NCBI GenBank assembly: GCA_963800395.1
Contig: CAWDBD010000008.1
Coordinates: 1 to 64,000 of the forward strand
DNA length: 64,000 nucleotides
Source: DASSBG01 sp963800395
GTDB taxonomy: Bacteria > Pseudomonadota > Gammaproteobacteria > Xanthomonadales > Rhodanobacteraceae
Reading direction: 5' to 3'
Position numbers and translations under genes: made by a program. This document shows, one piece after another, positions 10,483-20,254 of this stretch. The notes under the pieces are model-generated. The model searched no databases, was not told the origin of the DNA, and saw only the letters and a list, made by a program, of their open reading frames with translations. The number at the start of each line of letters is the position of its first letter. Positions within the stretch are counted from its first letter, which is position 1.

Positions 10483-10680
10483 ATGTTGTCCTGGGCCATT
10501 GGCTTTCTGATTATTGCCATCATTGCCGCAGTCCTCGGATTCGGGGGCATTGCCGGCGCGGCGGCGGGTATCGCCAAGATTCTCTTCGTGGTGTTCCTGA
10601 TCCTGTTCGTGGTCGCGCTGATCCGCGGCCGCAAGGTCTGCCGACTTGCAAATAGAAGGGAGGTTTCCCATGTCTACTGA
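10483..10680 (+). CDS. DUF1328 small membrane protein (YtjA type)
   Basis: A very hydrophobic small protein with two membrane segments (about 2-20 and 31-48) separated by a Gly/Ala-rich turn, ending in IRGRK. Family members are about 53-55 residues; here the frame runs to 65 because the expected stop is not in frame. A TAG at 10653-10655 lies one frame away, just before the AAGGGAGG ribosome site of the next gene. A single missing base near 10,631-10,650 would restore a normal length. A clear AAAAGGAGG ribosome site precedes the start. Its function is unknown; it is often linked to envelope stress. Confidence 0.8.
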   Translation: MLSWAIGFLIIAIIAAVLGFGGIAGAAAGIAKILFVVFLILFVVALIRGRKVCRLANRREVSHVY

Positions 10681-11055
10681 AAAGAAAGCACAGTCCGCCG
10701 CCGAGCGCGGCGACTTCTCCGAGCGCGTCGACCGCCAGGCCGAGCGCCTGAAGCGGCGCGAACGGACATGCTGAAGTCTCCCCGTGATGCCATGGACTCT
10801 GGCAGCGAGCGCGCCGAGCGCGCGATGCACCATGCCACCGATGCCACCGCTTCGGCGACCAAGAGCGCCGGTGACCAGCGTGCCGCCGAATACAGCGAGC
10901 GCGGCCGCGAGCAGTGGGACAAGGGACGCGCGCGCGCCGAGGAATCGCTCGACCAGGTGTTCGATTACGTGCGCAGCAACCCCGGCAAGTCACTGGCCAT
11001 GGCCGTGGCTGGCGGCTGGCTGCTCGGGGGCAATCTGCTGAGGCGCCGCCGCTGA
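10670..11055 (+). pseudogene. DUF883/ElaB-YqjD type membrane-anchored protein, one frameshift
   Basis: Starts at ATG 10670 behind AAGGGAGG. An N-terminal charged region (STEKKAQSAAERGDFSERV) is interrupted by a stop near 10,770, while the rest continues in another frame from about 10,768. That part is a long amphipathic helix rich in Ala, Glu and Arg, then the C-terminal membrane anchor (SNPGKSLAMAVAGGWLLGG) and Arg-rich tail typical of the family. E. coli relatives bind ribosomes at the inner membrane in stationary phase; here that is by homology only. One indel near 10,760 explains the break. Confidence 0.7.
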
Positions 11056-11196
11056 CGGCTCGCGGCCTGGCGCAAGCATGCCGCGGCAGCGGAGGCCGCA
11101 GCCTCGTCAGAGGCGCCCGGCGGCAGCCCCGAGGGCGGGCCCGGACCACGGACAAAGTCGATGACACGCTGACGGCCGGAGCGCCGGCCGCCTGGG

Positions 11197-11580
11197 ATGC
11201 CGGGCGCGGCCTGGCTGGCGCGCGCCAACTTTTCGCTGCCTCCAGCGCTGATCGGTTTGGCGCGCAGCGAATGGCAGCTGGCCAGGGCCAGCTCGCCGGT
11301 CGTGGTCGCCATCTTCATCATCCTGGTGGGGCTGAGCCTGTCGCTGTGGGCCAGCCTGATCACCCTGATCGGCTGGGGCCTTTTTCAACTGAGGACCGGT
11401 TCGATCGGCTGGGCCCTGCTGGCCCTGGTCGGGGTGCATGCCTGGTGCTGCTGGTGGTCGCGCGGCATGCTTTCTTGCGCCGTGCCAGCCGCAACCTGAC
11501 CATGCCCGATACCCGGCGGCGAGTTGACGGCGCATGTTCAGGCGGGGGGCCAAGGCATGCAAGCGGAGGAGACCGACTGA
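11197..11580 (+). pseudogene. YqjE-like phage-holin-family membrane protein, frameshifted
   Basis: Two closely spaced membrane segments are readable (VVVAIFIILVGLSLSLWASL and IGWALLALVGVHAW) after a short amphipathic region (LIGLARSEWQLARAS). Position and composition match YqjE, which sits between DUF883 (YqjD) and YqjK genes in enterobacteria. The C-terminal part (FLRRASRNLTMPDTRR) is in another frame from about 11,445 and reaches a TGA at 11,578-11,580. The true start is uncertain because the DNA from 11,056 is also frame-disturbed. Confidence 0.5.
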
Positions 11581-11930
11581 TCAGCGCAAGCTGCTGCAAG
11601 CCCGGCGCCAGTGCCCGCCAGCTGACCGGCTGCAGGCCGCGAGCCAACGCGGGTGCAGGCTCGGCGGGCGGGCTGGACACGCTCGCCGACCAGTATCGCA
11701 GACCGCGTTCCTGGGCCTGTGCTCTGGGCACTGCCGCGGCCGGCGGGGGCATGGCACTGTCCGGTCTGGAACCCAAGTGGCGACCGCACGTGCGGAATGC
11801 CGGCGCGAGCCGCATGGCGATTCGCGATACCGCTGCTGCACGGCCTGCTGTCTGGCTGTCCTTCCGAGTCCCGGGCCGCACAGGCGTCCGGCCCGGCAGG
11901 GATGATCACTCCGGAGAACCTCATGCCCCA
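11557..11930 (+). pseudogene. Possible YqjK-like protein, badly frame-disturbed
   Basis: Downstream of the YqjE-like gene an ATG at 11,557 overlaps its end. It could begin M-Q-A-E-E-T-D, then DQRKLLQARR in a shifted frame. Further pieces (QARRAGLDTLADQYRRP, LGTAAAGMALSGLEP) read as a basic, partly hydrophobic small protein, which would fit YqjK by position. No continuous frame exists, and I cannot recognise the C-terminus. The assignment rests on gene order. Confidence 0.3.
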
Positions 11931-11945
11931 TGACTCCGCGGATGC

Positions 11946-13049
11946 ATGACGCCCCGCCCCGAGCACGCAGACGTGCCCGCGACGGCGAGTAGCCGCAAAC
12001 ACCCTGACCGCACCTGCCGCACTGCGCACCATACGCGCCGTGATGCTGACCGCGCTGCTGGTGCTGGCCCTGCTCTACAGCCTGTCGCTGGCCAAGACCC
12101 TGATCGTGCCGCTGGTGCTGGCATCGTTTCTGGGCCTGGGCCTGAACCCGCTGGTTGCTTTGCCCGCCGTGCGCACGTGCCGCGAGCGCTGTCGGCCCTG
12201 TTCGTGATGCTGGCGCTGGGTGGCGCGGTGGTCGGGTCGATGACCCTGCTCACACCGCCGGCAGTGGAATGGCTGCAGCAGGCGCCGCGTGCCATCCGCG
12301 ACGTGGCGCCGAAGCTGAAACCGCTGACGCGCAAGCTCAACGAGGCCAATCGTGCCACCCAGTCGCTGGTCGGCAACAGCGGCCGCAGCGCGCCGGCCGT
12401 GGAAAGCTCCAAGCCCAGCCTGGATATCTGGGACGTGCTGGCGCTGACCCCGCGCATCCTGGTGTTCGCGCTGACCGTGGGCCTGCTGGTGTTCTTCTTC
12501 CTGATCTATGGCGACCGCATGCTGCTGAAGCTGGTCGAGGTCTCGCCCTCGTTCTCCAGCAAGCGGCACGTGGTCTCGCATCGTGCGCAACATCCAGGCC
12601 GAGATCTCGCGCTACATCTTCACCCGACCAGCATCAACCTGTGCTGGGCCTGATCACCGCCGGCATCCTGTGGTGGCTGGGCCTGCCCGACGCGCTGTTG
12701 TGGGGGTCGCTGGCGGCACTGGCCAACTTCGTGCCCTACGTTGGCGCGATCAGCATGACCGTGGTGCTCGGAATCGTCGGCAGCATTCATTTCGATCATC
12801 TGGCGCATGCCTCGCCCCGGCGCTGTCTTTGCCGCACTGACCGGGCTGGAGGGCAATTTCATCACGCCAATGATCATGGGTCGCCGGCTGCGACTGTCGC
12901 CGGTGGCCATTCTGATCTGGCTGCTGATCTGGGGCTGGATGTGGGGCATTGCCGGTGCCTTGCTGGCGGTGCCGATGCTCACCAGCCTGAAGCTGATCGC
13001 CGAACGCATCGAGGGCTGGGAGTGGCTGGCGCACCTGGTCGGGCGCTAG
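11946..13049 (+). pseudogene. AI-2E family transporter (PerM type), frameshifted
   Basis: Membrane protein with eight expected helices. Readable segments in order: VMLTALLVLALLYSLSLAK, ALSALFVMLALGGAVVGSM, the periplasmic helical region (APRAIRDVAPKLKPLTRKL), ILVFALTVGLLVFFFLIYG, LGLITAGILWWLGLPDALLW, NFVPYVGAISMTVVLGIVGS and the family signature region EGNFITPMIMGRRLRLSPVA, then a final helix pair. Frame changes occur near 11,995, 12,160, 12,570-12,640 and 12,800. The family exports small molecules or acts in ion extrusion; the substrate here is unknown. Intactness of each segment argues for sequence errors. Confidence 0.72.
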
Positions 13050-13074
13050 CGCGAGCAGTCCCTCTTAACGCTGA

Positions 13075-13156
13075 CCCCCCCCCCCCCCTAAATGTCTATG
13101 CGGTTGTGCCGCCCGTCTCCTCCCCCCCCCCCACCCCCCCCCCCCCCCCACCCCCC
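13075..13156. repeat. C-homopolymer low-complexity stretch
   Basis: Runs of C at 13,075-13,088 (14), 13,122-13,132 (11), 13,134-13,149 (16) and 13,151-13,156 (6) lie between the convergent ends of the AI-2E transporter and uppP genes. They sit near the middle of the 11.6-kb stretch where almost every gene is frameshifted. This fits a hard-to-sequence or badly closed assembly spot better than a functional element. Confidence 0.85.
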
Positions 13157-13172
13157 GGCCAGCAATGCCGTG

Positions 13173-13981
13173 TCAGCAGGCATCGGGCAAGGTCCAATAC
13201 CAGCAAACCTCCCCACCAGCAGCACGATGCCGAGCACGATGCGGTAGATCGCGAATGGCGTGAAACGGTGCTGCGGATGTAGCGCAGCAGCCAGACCACG
13301 GCGATGAAGGCGACCAGCAGCGACACCGTGAAGCCGACCCCCAGTGCCGGCCAGTCCATGTACAGGCCGACCGTCGCGCAGACGCTTGAGCAGCTCGTAG
13401 CCGGTGGCTGCGTACATGGTGGGAATGCCGACCAGAAAGGCAAACTCGGTCGCCGCAGGACGGTCATTGGTGCCGAACAGCATGGCCGCGAAGATGGTGG
13501 CCGCCGAACGCGAGGTGCCTGGAAAGATGCCGGCGACCATCTGCGCGATGCCGACCAGGATCGCCACCGTCCAGGTGATTCGCGCTGCTCCGGGCGGCGT
13601 GCGGCGATCTGTTCGGCGCCGAGCATCCACACGCCGCCGATCACCAGCGCCCAGGCCACCGGGGTGACCGTTTCGGGCAGGTTGAAGCCGAGCTTGACCG
13701 CGACCAGGCCCAGCACCGCCGTGATCAGGAACGCCACGACCAGCTTCAGCAGGTAGTCGCGGTCGCCGGATCGCGCCACTGGTCAGCAGATGCCAGATGC
13801 GCCGCCAGTAGATCAGGGTCACCGCCAGGATCGCGCCGGCCTGGATGCCGACGTTGAACAGGTCCGATCGGGCACCCAGCCAGCGTTCGGCAATCAGCAG
13901 GTGGCCGGTGCAGGAAATGGGCAGGAATTCGGTGATTCCCTCGATGATGCCGAGCAGAATCACGTTGAGCAGGTCATGCAT
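13173..13981 (-). pseudogene. uppP: Undecaprenyl-diphosphatase UppP/BacA, frameshifted
   Basis: Integral membrane phosphatase recycling the undecaprenyl carrier for peptidoglycan synthesis. The N-terminus MHDLLNVILLGIIEGITEFLP and the PGTSRSAATIFAAM motif are diagnostic. The usual PISSTGHL reads PISCTGHL here. Frame changes near 13,780, 13,590, 13,385 and 13,270 break it into pieces that each align well (AFLITAVLGLVAVKLGFNLP, VAILVGIAQMVAGIFPGTS, FTPFAIYRIVLGIVLL). The C-terminal end is uncertain: one frame stops at 13,173, another runs through the C-homopolymers. It is divergent from glnA. A broken uppP is possible because paralogues exist, but sequence error is likelier. Confidence 0.75.
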
Positions 13982-14132
13982 GCGGGGCCGAACGTCGGGG
14001 CGAGCGGCAGTGTAGCCTTACCCGGTGCTCCGGGTGCAGGCTCGGCGCACGGATGCACTCGCAACGCGCTCGCCGCTCATGCAATCATGTTGTGGCGAAT
14101 TTCCACCCCCCCAAACCAACGAGGTTACAACC

Positions 14133-15550
14133 ATGTCCCCCGAAGAAGTCCTGAATCTGATCAAGGACCACGAAGATCGAATTCGTCGACCTGCGATTCG
14201 CCGACATGCTCGGCAAGCAGCATCACGTCACTATCCCGGCGCATCAGTTTCGACGAAGAGGCGTTCGAGGACGGCAAGATGTTCGACGGCTCGTCGATCC
14301 CCGGCTGGAAGGGCATCAACGAATCGGACATGGTGCTGATGCCGGATCCGGACACCGCGCTGCTCGATCCGTTCAGCGCCCGATCCGCAGCTCAATCTCT
14401 CCTGCGACGTGCTGGAGCCGAGCACGATGCAGGCCTATGGCCGCGATCCGCGCTCCATCGCGCGCCGCGCCGAGGCTTATCTGAAGTCCACGCGGCATTG
14501 CCGACACGGCCGTTCTTCGGTCCCGAGCCGGAATTCTTCGTGTTCGACTCGGTGCGCTGGCAGAACGACATGGGCCGCGTGTTCTACGAGATCGAGTCCG
14601 AAGAAGCCGCCGTGGAGCTCGCGACTACGACTACGAGGACGGCAACCTGGCCATCGACCCGGCATCAAGGGCGGCTACTTCCCGGTGCGCGCCGGTCGAC
14701 TCGCTGCAGGACCTGCGCGCCGAGATGTGCAAGGTGCTCGAGCAGGTCGGTCAGGCCGTCGAAGTGCATCACCACGAAGTCGCCAATGCCGGCCAGTGCG
14801 AGATCGGCACGCGCTTCAACACCCTGGTGAAAAAGGCCGACGAGCTGATCACGATGAAGTACGTCGTCCGCAACGTCGCCCACCGCAACGGCAAGACCGC
14901 CACCTTCATGCCCAAGCCGGTCGTCGGCGACAACGGCAGCGGCATGCATGTGCATCAGTCGCTGTCGAAGGACGGCAAGAACCTGTTTGCCGGCGATCTG
15001 TACGGCGGCCTGTCGCAGACCGCGCTGTATTACATCGGCGGCATCTTCAAGCATGCGCGCGCCATCAATGCCTTCTCCAACTCCACCACCAACAGCTACA
15101 AGCGCCTGGTGCCGGGATTCGAGGCCCCGGTGATGCTGGCCTACTCGGCCCGCAACCGTTCGGCCAGCTGCCGCATCCCGTTTGTCGCCAGCCCCAAGGG
15201 CCGGCGAATCGAGGTGCGCTTCCCCGATCCGGTGCAGTCCGGCTACCTGACCTTCACCGCCCTGCTGATGGCCGGCCTGGACGGCATCATCAACAAGATC
15301 GATCCGGGCGCGCCGGCCGACAAGGATCTGTACGACCTGCCGCCGGAAGAGGAGACGCAACATCCCGCAGGTCTGCTCCGGCCTGGACATGGCGCTTGAG
15401 GCGCTGGACAAGGACCGCGAGTTCCTCAAGGCCGGTGACGTGTTCAGCGACGACTTCATCGATGCCTACATCGCGCTGAAGATGCAGGAGGTCACACGCT
15501 TCCGCGCCTCCACGCATCCGCTGGAATTCTCCATGTACTACTCGATCTGA
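14133..15550 (+). pseudogene. glnA: Glutamine synthetase GlnA, multiply frameshifted
   Basis: Type I glutamine synthetase, ATP-dependent condensation of glutamate and ammonia. It starts MSPEEVLNLIKDHE at 14,133 and ends EFSMYYSI at 15,550, so both termini are normal and the span fits about 470 residues. Family segments include MFDGSSIPGWKGINESDMVL, FFGPEPEFFVFDSVRW, NGSGMHVHQSL, and the adenylylation loop DLYDLPPEEE with its Tyr. At least seven small indels are needed; examples are an extra T at CAGTTTCGAC (about 14,248) and an extra C at AGCGCCCGAT (about 14,380). Such an essential gene would not carry this many, so the consensus is at fault. Confidence 0.88.
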
Positions 15551-15562
15551 GGACGCCGCCCG

Positions 15563-16034
15563 GTGCCCGAGAAGACTGTCAATCAAGCCATCTCGGTGCG
15601 CCGGGCCGACGCCGCCGATCGCGACCGCCTGGTGGAGTGGAATGCCGCCATGGCACTGGAAACCGAGCACAGGGTGCTTTCGCACGAGACCCTGCGCCGC
15701 GGTGTCCAGGCGGTGCTGGACGATCCGTCAAGGGCTTCTACCTGATCGCCGAGCGTGCGGCGAACCCGTGGGCGGGCTGCTGGTGACCTACGAGTGGAGC
15801 GACTGGCGCAATGCCTCGATGTGGTGGCTGCAGAGCGTGTACGTGGAGCCCGAGGCACGTGGACAGGGTGTGTTCCGGGCGCTGTTCGACAGCGTGCGCG
15901 AGGCCGCGGTCGGCGAGCAGGCCGCCGGGCTGCGGCTGTACGTCGAGCGCGACAACCGGCCGGCCCAGCGCGTGTACGAGTCGCGCTCGATGCGGCTCAG
16001 CAACTATCTGATGTATGAGCTCGACCTGCCCTGA
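15563..16034 (+). pseudogene. GNAT family N-acetyltransferase, one frameshift
   Basis: Two overlapping frames join near 15,730 to give one acetyltransferase of about 157 residues. The first part (SVRRADAADRDRLVEWNAAM) ends in a stop at 15,745. The second carries the acetyl-CoA-binding motif (VYVEPEARGQGVFRALFDSV), then LYVERDNRPAQRVYES and a terminal hydrophobic strand. The arrangement is typical of GNAT enzymes acting on small molecules or protein N-termini; the substrate is unknown. It begins 12 bases after glnA, so co-transcription is plausible. Confidence 0.75.
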
Positions 16035-16097
16035 CCCGCATGCCTCGCCCTGTCGCCCGGTGTGCCTCCGGCAAGCCGCGGCCGGGAGCTGTGACGC

Positions 16098-16981
16098 ATG
16101 CCTCGCGGCCCGGGACGCTGGCGCCGCGCGCTGAGCGACGCGGCGTTCCTGTATCTGCTGCCGCTGCTGGTCGGCCTGCTGCCATGGTCGACAGGCTTCG
16201 CGCTGCTCAAGCGCGTGGCTCGCAGCGAGGCGGTGTTTCCGGATGTGGTGGCGGCCGCCTGGCGGCATGCAGCGCGTCTGCTGCCGGCACTGGATCGCGA
16301 ACATTTCTGTCAGCGACATCGTCTGCTGCTGCTGGTGGACCGCTGTGACAGCCTGCTGTGCCTGGTGCGCGGCAAGGCCTGGTGGCGGCAGCGGTGGAGG
16401 TCCAGGGCGATCCGATCGAGCGCCTGCAACCGGGATTGCTGCTGAACAGCCACTGGGGCAGTGGCAACTGGATCTGGCGCCTGCTCGGCGCGCGCGGTCT
16501 GGACGGCTACTTCGTGGCCCGCCGGGCCGAGGTCGGCGATGTCGGCCGCGGCCTGCTCAGTCGTGGCTATCTGGCCTGGCGCGGGTGGGCGGTGCGCCGT
16601 TCCGGCTGCCGCGGCGTGATCCATACCGGCGGCAGCGCCGAACAGGTGCTGCAGGTGCTGGCGCGTGGCGATTGCGTGGTCGGCATGCTGGATCTGCCAG
16701 TGGCCCCGGGCCGGCGCGGCACCGAAATCCACCTGCTCGGGCGTGCCGTGCGCCTGCCGATCGGCCTGGCCATGCTGGCGCAGCAGGCCGGGGTACCTGC
16801 GCGCATCATCAGTTGCGGACTGGACTGGGACAGCGGCCACCGCCGCCTGTTCCTGGAAATCCTGCCAGCGGGCCTGAGGCGCGAGGTGGTGCGCCGCTAT
16901 GCCGCGCACCTGGAACGCCGCATCGAGACCGAGCCGGCGCTGTGGCACGCCTGGCCACAGGCGCCAGCGTACTTTGGGTGA
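16098..16981 (+). pseudogene. LpxL/HtrB-like lipid acyltransferase, one frameshift
   Basis: Reads as a protein of about 294 residues across a frame change near 16,380-16,400. An N-terminal hydrophobic helix (AFLYLLPLLVGLLPW) is followed by LLLNSHWGSGNW, which corresponds to the family's catalytic His region. Then comes a substrate-binding Arg/Gly region (PVAPGRRGTEIHLLGRAVRLP). The family adds secondary acyl chains to lipid A or other glycolipids in the inner membrane. The variant catalytic motif makes a role other than lipid A acylation possible. It ends at TGA 16,981. Confidence 0.68.
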
Positions 16982-17081
16982 GGAGGACAACTGCCAGTGG
17001 CAGTTCAGGGACGAGCGGCGCGGCGGCATTGAGCCAGCCTCGGCAGCTCCGGGACCCCTCGCCCCTCGCCCCGAACCCCCT

Positions 17082-17799
17082 CTAAACGTGATACCCCTTG
17101 TACAACGTGCTGTGCGGGTCGCGTTTTTCTCTCGGGGCGTTGGGTGGTGTAGTAGTACAGGGCCAGTGACTGGCGGAAGATGCCGTGCGGTGCTGCCCAG
17201 GGTTGCGGATGGCCGTGGAAGGTGTCCGAGCGCGTGGAGAAAAGCGCCGCGCGGTTGAACAGCGGCTCGACAGTGCGCACGCGCTGGTTGCCGTCGGTCG
17301 ACCACAGTTCCAGTGCGCCGCCCCATTCGGGTTGCCACGGCTGATCGGTGAGATAGATCAGCAGGTTCAGCCGCCGGTGCGCCTGCAGGCCCTCGTGCCA
17401 GTTGAAGTCGGCATGGATGCCGAGATGGTCGCCGGGCCCGCTGAGGTGCAATCCGCCCCCCACCAGGTGCGGATCGGGCAGCAGGTGCTCGATGCCGGTC
17501 AGCTGCTCCAGCCAGCGCACGAACGGACCGCTGTTGAGGTCGTGCAGGGCCTGGCGCAAAGGCGCCGGAAAAGCGCCTCGTCGCTGCTGCCGCGCTTGAC
17601 CTCGTAGCCCTGGGCGCCGAAATGGTCCCAGACCAGCGCCTCGTCAGGGGCCGGGAAAGCAGCGCGCCAGCTCATGCGCGACCTCGGGTCGCAGGAAAGA
17701 ATCCAGCACCACATGCGGAAACGGCGGTGCGCCGGCATAGGCCTCGGGCATGCCTTGCAGTCGCTGTTGCAGAATTTCAAGATCGAACACGTAGGCCAT
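17082..17799 (-). pseudogene. 2OG-Fe(II) oxygenase, frameshifted
   Basis: Iron/2-oxoglutarate-dependent hydroxylase. The start MAYVFDLEILQQRL at 17,799 is followed by FPHVVLDSFLRPEVAHELARCFP, then a frame change near 17,640. A further piece AQGYEVKRGSSDEALF leads, after another change near 17,560, to the catalytic core: H-x-D in GIHADFNWH, distal His in FHGHPQPW and the 2-oxoglutarate Arg in FRQSLALYYYT. A last indel near 17,110 would give the natural-looking end DPHSTLYKGYHV and a TAG at 17,082-17,084. Substrate unknown; related enzymes hydroxylate proteins. Confidence 0.68.
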
Positions 17800-17887
17800 A
17801 GACCAATGCAGGGTGCATGCGTCGCGGGGACTCATCTACTCGACCGCTTGTGCTCCGTGTCGCGCGACTTGCAAGGGAACCAGACTC

Positions 17888-19167
17888 ATGGCCAATACCT
17901 CCCCCATCGGCATCATCGGCGGCCTGCGCATACCGTTCTGTCGCATCAACACCGGCTATGCCGAGGTCGGCAATCTGGGCATGTCGATCAAGGTGCTCGG
18001 TGCCATGGTGGAGAAGTACGGCCTGCATGGCGAGGAGCTGGGCGACGTGGTGTTCGGCGCCGTGATGAAGCATGCACGCGACTGGAACCTGGCGCGCGAG
18101 GCGGCGCTGGCCTCGGGCCTGGCACAGACCACACCCGGTTTCACCGTCACCCGCGCCTGCGGCACCTCACTGGATGCAGCCATCACCGCCTGTGATCGCA
18201 TTGCCGCCGGCCGCTACCAGGTGGCCATTGCCGGCGGCTCCGATTCCACCAGCGACATCCCGCTGGCGCTGAGCAAGCGGCTGCAGAAACGCATCCTGCG
18301 CATCAACCGCGCGAAGTCGCCGATGGACAAGTTCAAGGCTGCCGTGTCCGGCTTCTCCCTGGGCGAGCTGAAACCGGCCTTCCCCGGCGTGACCGAACCG
18401 CGCACAGGCAAGTCGATGGGCGAGCACTGCGAGCTGATGGCGCGCGAATGGGACATCAGCCGCGAGCAACAGGATGCACTGGCGCTGGCCAGCCACCAGA
18501 AGGCCGCCGCGGCCTATGCGCGCGGCTTCTACGACGATCTGCTGGTGCCGTTCCGCGGGGTCGAGCGTGACAACGTGCTGCGCGCGGATACCAGCATGGA
18601 GAAGCTGGTCAGCTGAAGCCGGCCTTCGATCGCCACTCCGGACACGGCACCCTGACAGCGGGCAATTCCAGCGCCCTGTCCGACGGTGCCGCCGCAGTGC
18701 TGGTGGCGAGCGAGGACTGGGCCGACAAGCGCAAGCTGGAAGTGGATGCACGCTTGACCCATGCTCGCGTGGCGGGGGTGGACTTCGTGCATGGCGAGGG
18801 CCTGCTGATGGCGCCGACCATCGCTGTGTCACGCATGCTGGATGCGGCCGGGCTGGAGCTGCAGGACTTCGATTTCTACGAGATCCACGAGGCGTTCGCG
18901 GCGCAGGTGCTGTGCACGCTCAAGGCCTGGGAATCGGACAAGTACTGCAAGGAACGGCTGGGCCGCAAGAAGGCCATGGGCCCGATCGATCCGGACAAGC
19001 TCAACGTCAACGGCTCGTCGCTGGCGCTGGGCCATCCGTTCGCGGCCACCGGCGCGCGCATCCTGGCGGCGGCGGCCAAGCAGCTGAAGGAAAACGGCGG
19101 CGGCCGTGCCCTCATCTCCATCTGCACCGCCGGCGGCATGGGCGTCACCGCCATCCTCGAGCGCTGA
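17888..19167 (+). pseudogene. Acetyl-CoA C-acyltransferase (thiolase), one frameshift
   Basis: Thiolase of fatty-acid beta-oxidation, most like FadI, about 426 residues. The acyl-enzyme Cys is in VTRACGTSLDAA; the late catalytic His and Cys regions are NGSSLALGHPFAATGAR and SICTAGGMG. The start MANTSPIGIIGGLRIPFCRIN is standard. One break occurs at 18,607-18,609: AAGCTGGTCAGCTG should read with one more G, restoring K-L-G-Q-L-K-P-A-F and joining both halves exactly. This is the last frame break of the disturbed region. No beta-oxidation partner (FadJ type) is adjacent, so the exact pathway is open. Confidence 0.85.
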
Positions 19168-19207
19168 GTCGGCGGCGGCCCGTTCGGGCGTGTGTGGAGG
19201 GTCCCAT

Positions 19208-19554
19208 GGTGCGCCTCGCTGCGCTCAGCGGCACCCTACGCGGGATTTCGGGCGGCTGTTCGATCGGGGCTCAAGCAGCTGTAGGGTGCGGCTGAACGAA
19301 GTGAAGCGCACCGTATGCGGATGATTTCGTGGTGCGCATCGCTGCGCTCAGCGGCACCCACGCGGGAATTCGGGCGGCTATTCGTCGGGGCTCAAGCAGC
19401 TGTAGGGTGCCGCTGAACGAAGTGAAGCGCACCGTATGCGGATGATTCGTGGTGCGCATCGCTACGCTCAGCGGCACCCTACGAGGGAGTTCAGGCGGCT
19501 GTTCATCGCGGCCCAAGCAGCGGTAGGGTGCTGCTGAACGAAGTGAAGCGCACC
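19208..19554. repeat. Three tandem ~120-bp palindromic units (REP-like)
   Basis: Three imperfect copies begin at 19,208, 19,331 and 19,451. Each has a left arm of about 32 bases starting GGTGCGC and ending GGCACCCTAC, a spacer with CAAGCAGC just before the right arm, and a right arm starting GTAGGGTG and ending AAGCGCACC. The right arm is close to the reverse complement of the left, so each unit can form a long hairpin. No coding sequence is visible from 19,168 to 19,598. The spacing and inverted arms resemble intergenic REP/BIME elements, not CRISPR. Confidence 0.85.
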
Positions 19555-19571
19555 ATGCACGATGGTTGGGG

Positions 19572-19594
19572 ATAGCCCTGCAAAGCAGGGCTAT
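19572..19594. repeat. Perfect 10-bp stem hairpin after ykvA-type gene
   Basis: ATAGCCCTGC, loop AAA, GCAGGGCTAT: a perfect 10-bp stem just beyond the stop of the minus-strand gene ending at 19,599. No run of T follows on that strand, so it is a weak intrinsic terminator at best. It may protect the 3' end of the transcript. A hairpin with the same CCCTGC-N3-GCAGGG core follows ubiA at 48,190-48,208. Confidence 0.6.
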
Positions 19595-19598
19595 GGCG

Positions 19599-20171
19599 TC
19601 AGCGGGGCTTGAACAGCACCGGGGCCCAGGCGCCACTGGCGTAGGACTTGCTGCGACGCTGGCGCATGAGCTCGATGGCATGGGCGCGGCGGTCTTCGGC
19701 CCAGTCGACGCGCTTGAGTTTCAGTTCGGCCGGGTCGACGCCCCGGTGTTCGGCTTCACCGCGTCGCCATGCGTCGAATTCTTCGTAGGCTGACAGCTCG
19801 TGTACCAGTTCGCGCTGGCACAGCTCGATCATGATGGCATCGTCGAGAAAGCCCAGTACCGGCACGGTGTCGGGAATGATGTCGCTCGGATCGGCAAAAT
19901 AGGTCAGCGCCGCCAGTACACGAGCTCGGTCTTCCTCGGGCAATCCGAAGCCTTCGTCCTCGGCCATGTCGATCATGGTGTTGAGGCGGCTCAGACGGCT
20001 GGCGATGAAGTCGGGCAACTCGATCTCATTGCCCTGAACCAGCAATTTGCGAGCCGATGCCGTGATCTCGGTCGCGCTCAGGTCTGCCGCTTCTTTTTGT
20101 GCATCCTGCATGCCGGAGATGAAGTGCTCGAGATCTTCATCGCTCAATTGAATGTTGATGTCCAGGGCCAT
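19599..20171 (-). CDS. YkvA-type DUF1232 protein
   Basis: A 190-residue protein with the DUF1232/YkvA signature in the middle (ALTYFADPSDIIPDTVPVLGFLDD, about residues 88-112). The flanks are mostly charged helices. The ATG at 20,171 (MALDINIQLSDEDLEHF) is preferred over earlier in-frame codons because the conserved acidic N-terminal helix begins there. Many family members are membrane-associated; here the only hydrophobic stretch is the short DUF1232 segment. Function unknown. It lies 83 bases after the phospholipase-D lipoprotein gene, at the end of the minus-strand gene series that begins with speE. Confidence 0.85.
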   Translation of the reverse strand: MALDINIQLSDEDLEHFISGMQDAQKEAADLSATEITASARKLLVQGNEIELPDFIASRLSRLNTMIDMAEDEGFGLPEEDRARVLAALTYFADPSDIIPDTVPVLGFLDDAIMIELCQRELVHELSAYEEFDAWRRGEAEHRGVDPAELKLKRVDWAEDRRAHAIELMRQRRSKSYASGAWAPVLFKPR

Positions 20172-20254
20172 GCACAAATCCTCGAATGTTGGCAATTGAG
20201 GAAGCGTAGCCGTGTCCGATGGTGCCGTCAATTGGCGCATGCGCGTGCGCAGAC

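Noticed and set aside
19208..19554. Three evenly spaced repeats considered as a CRISPR array
   Set aside because: Units are about 120 bases, the 'spacers' are also repeated, and no cas genes are present.
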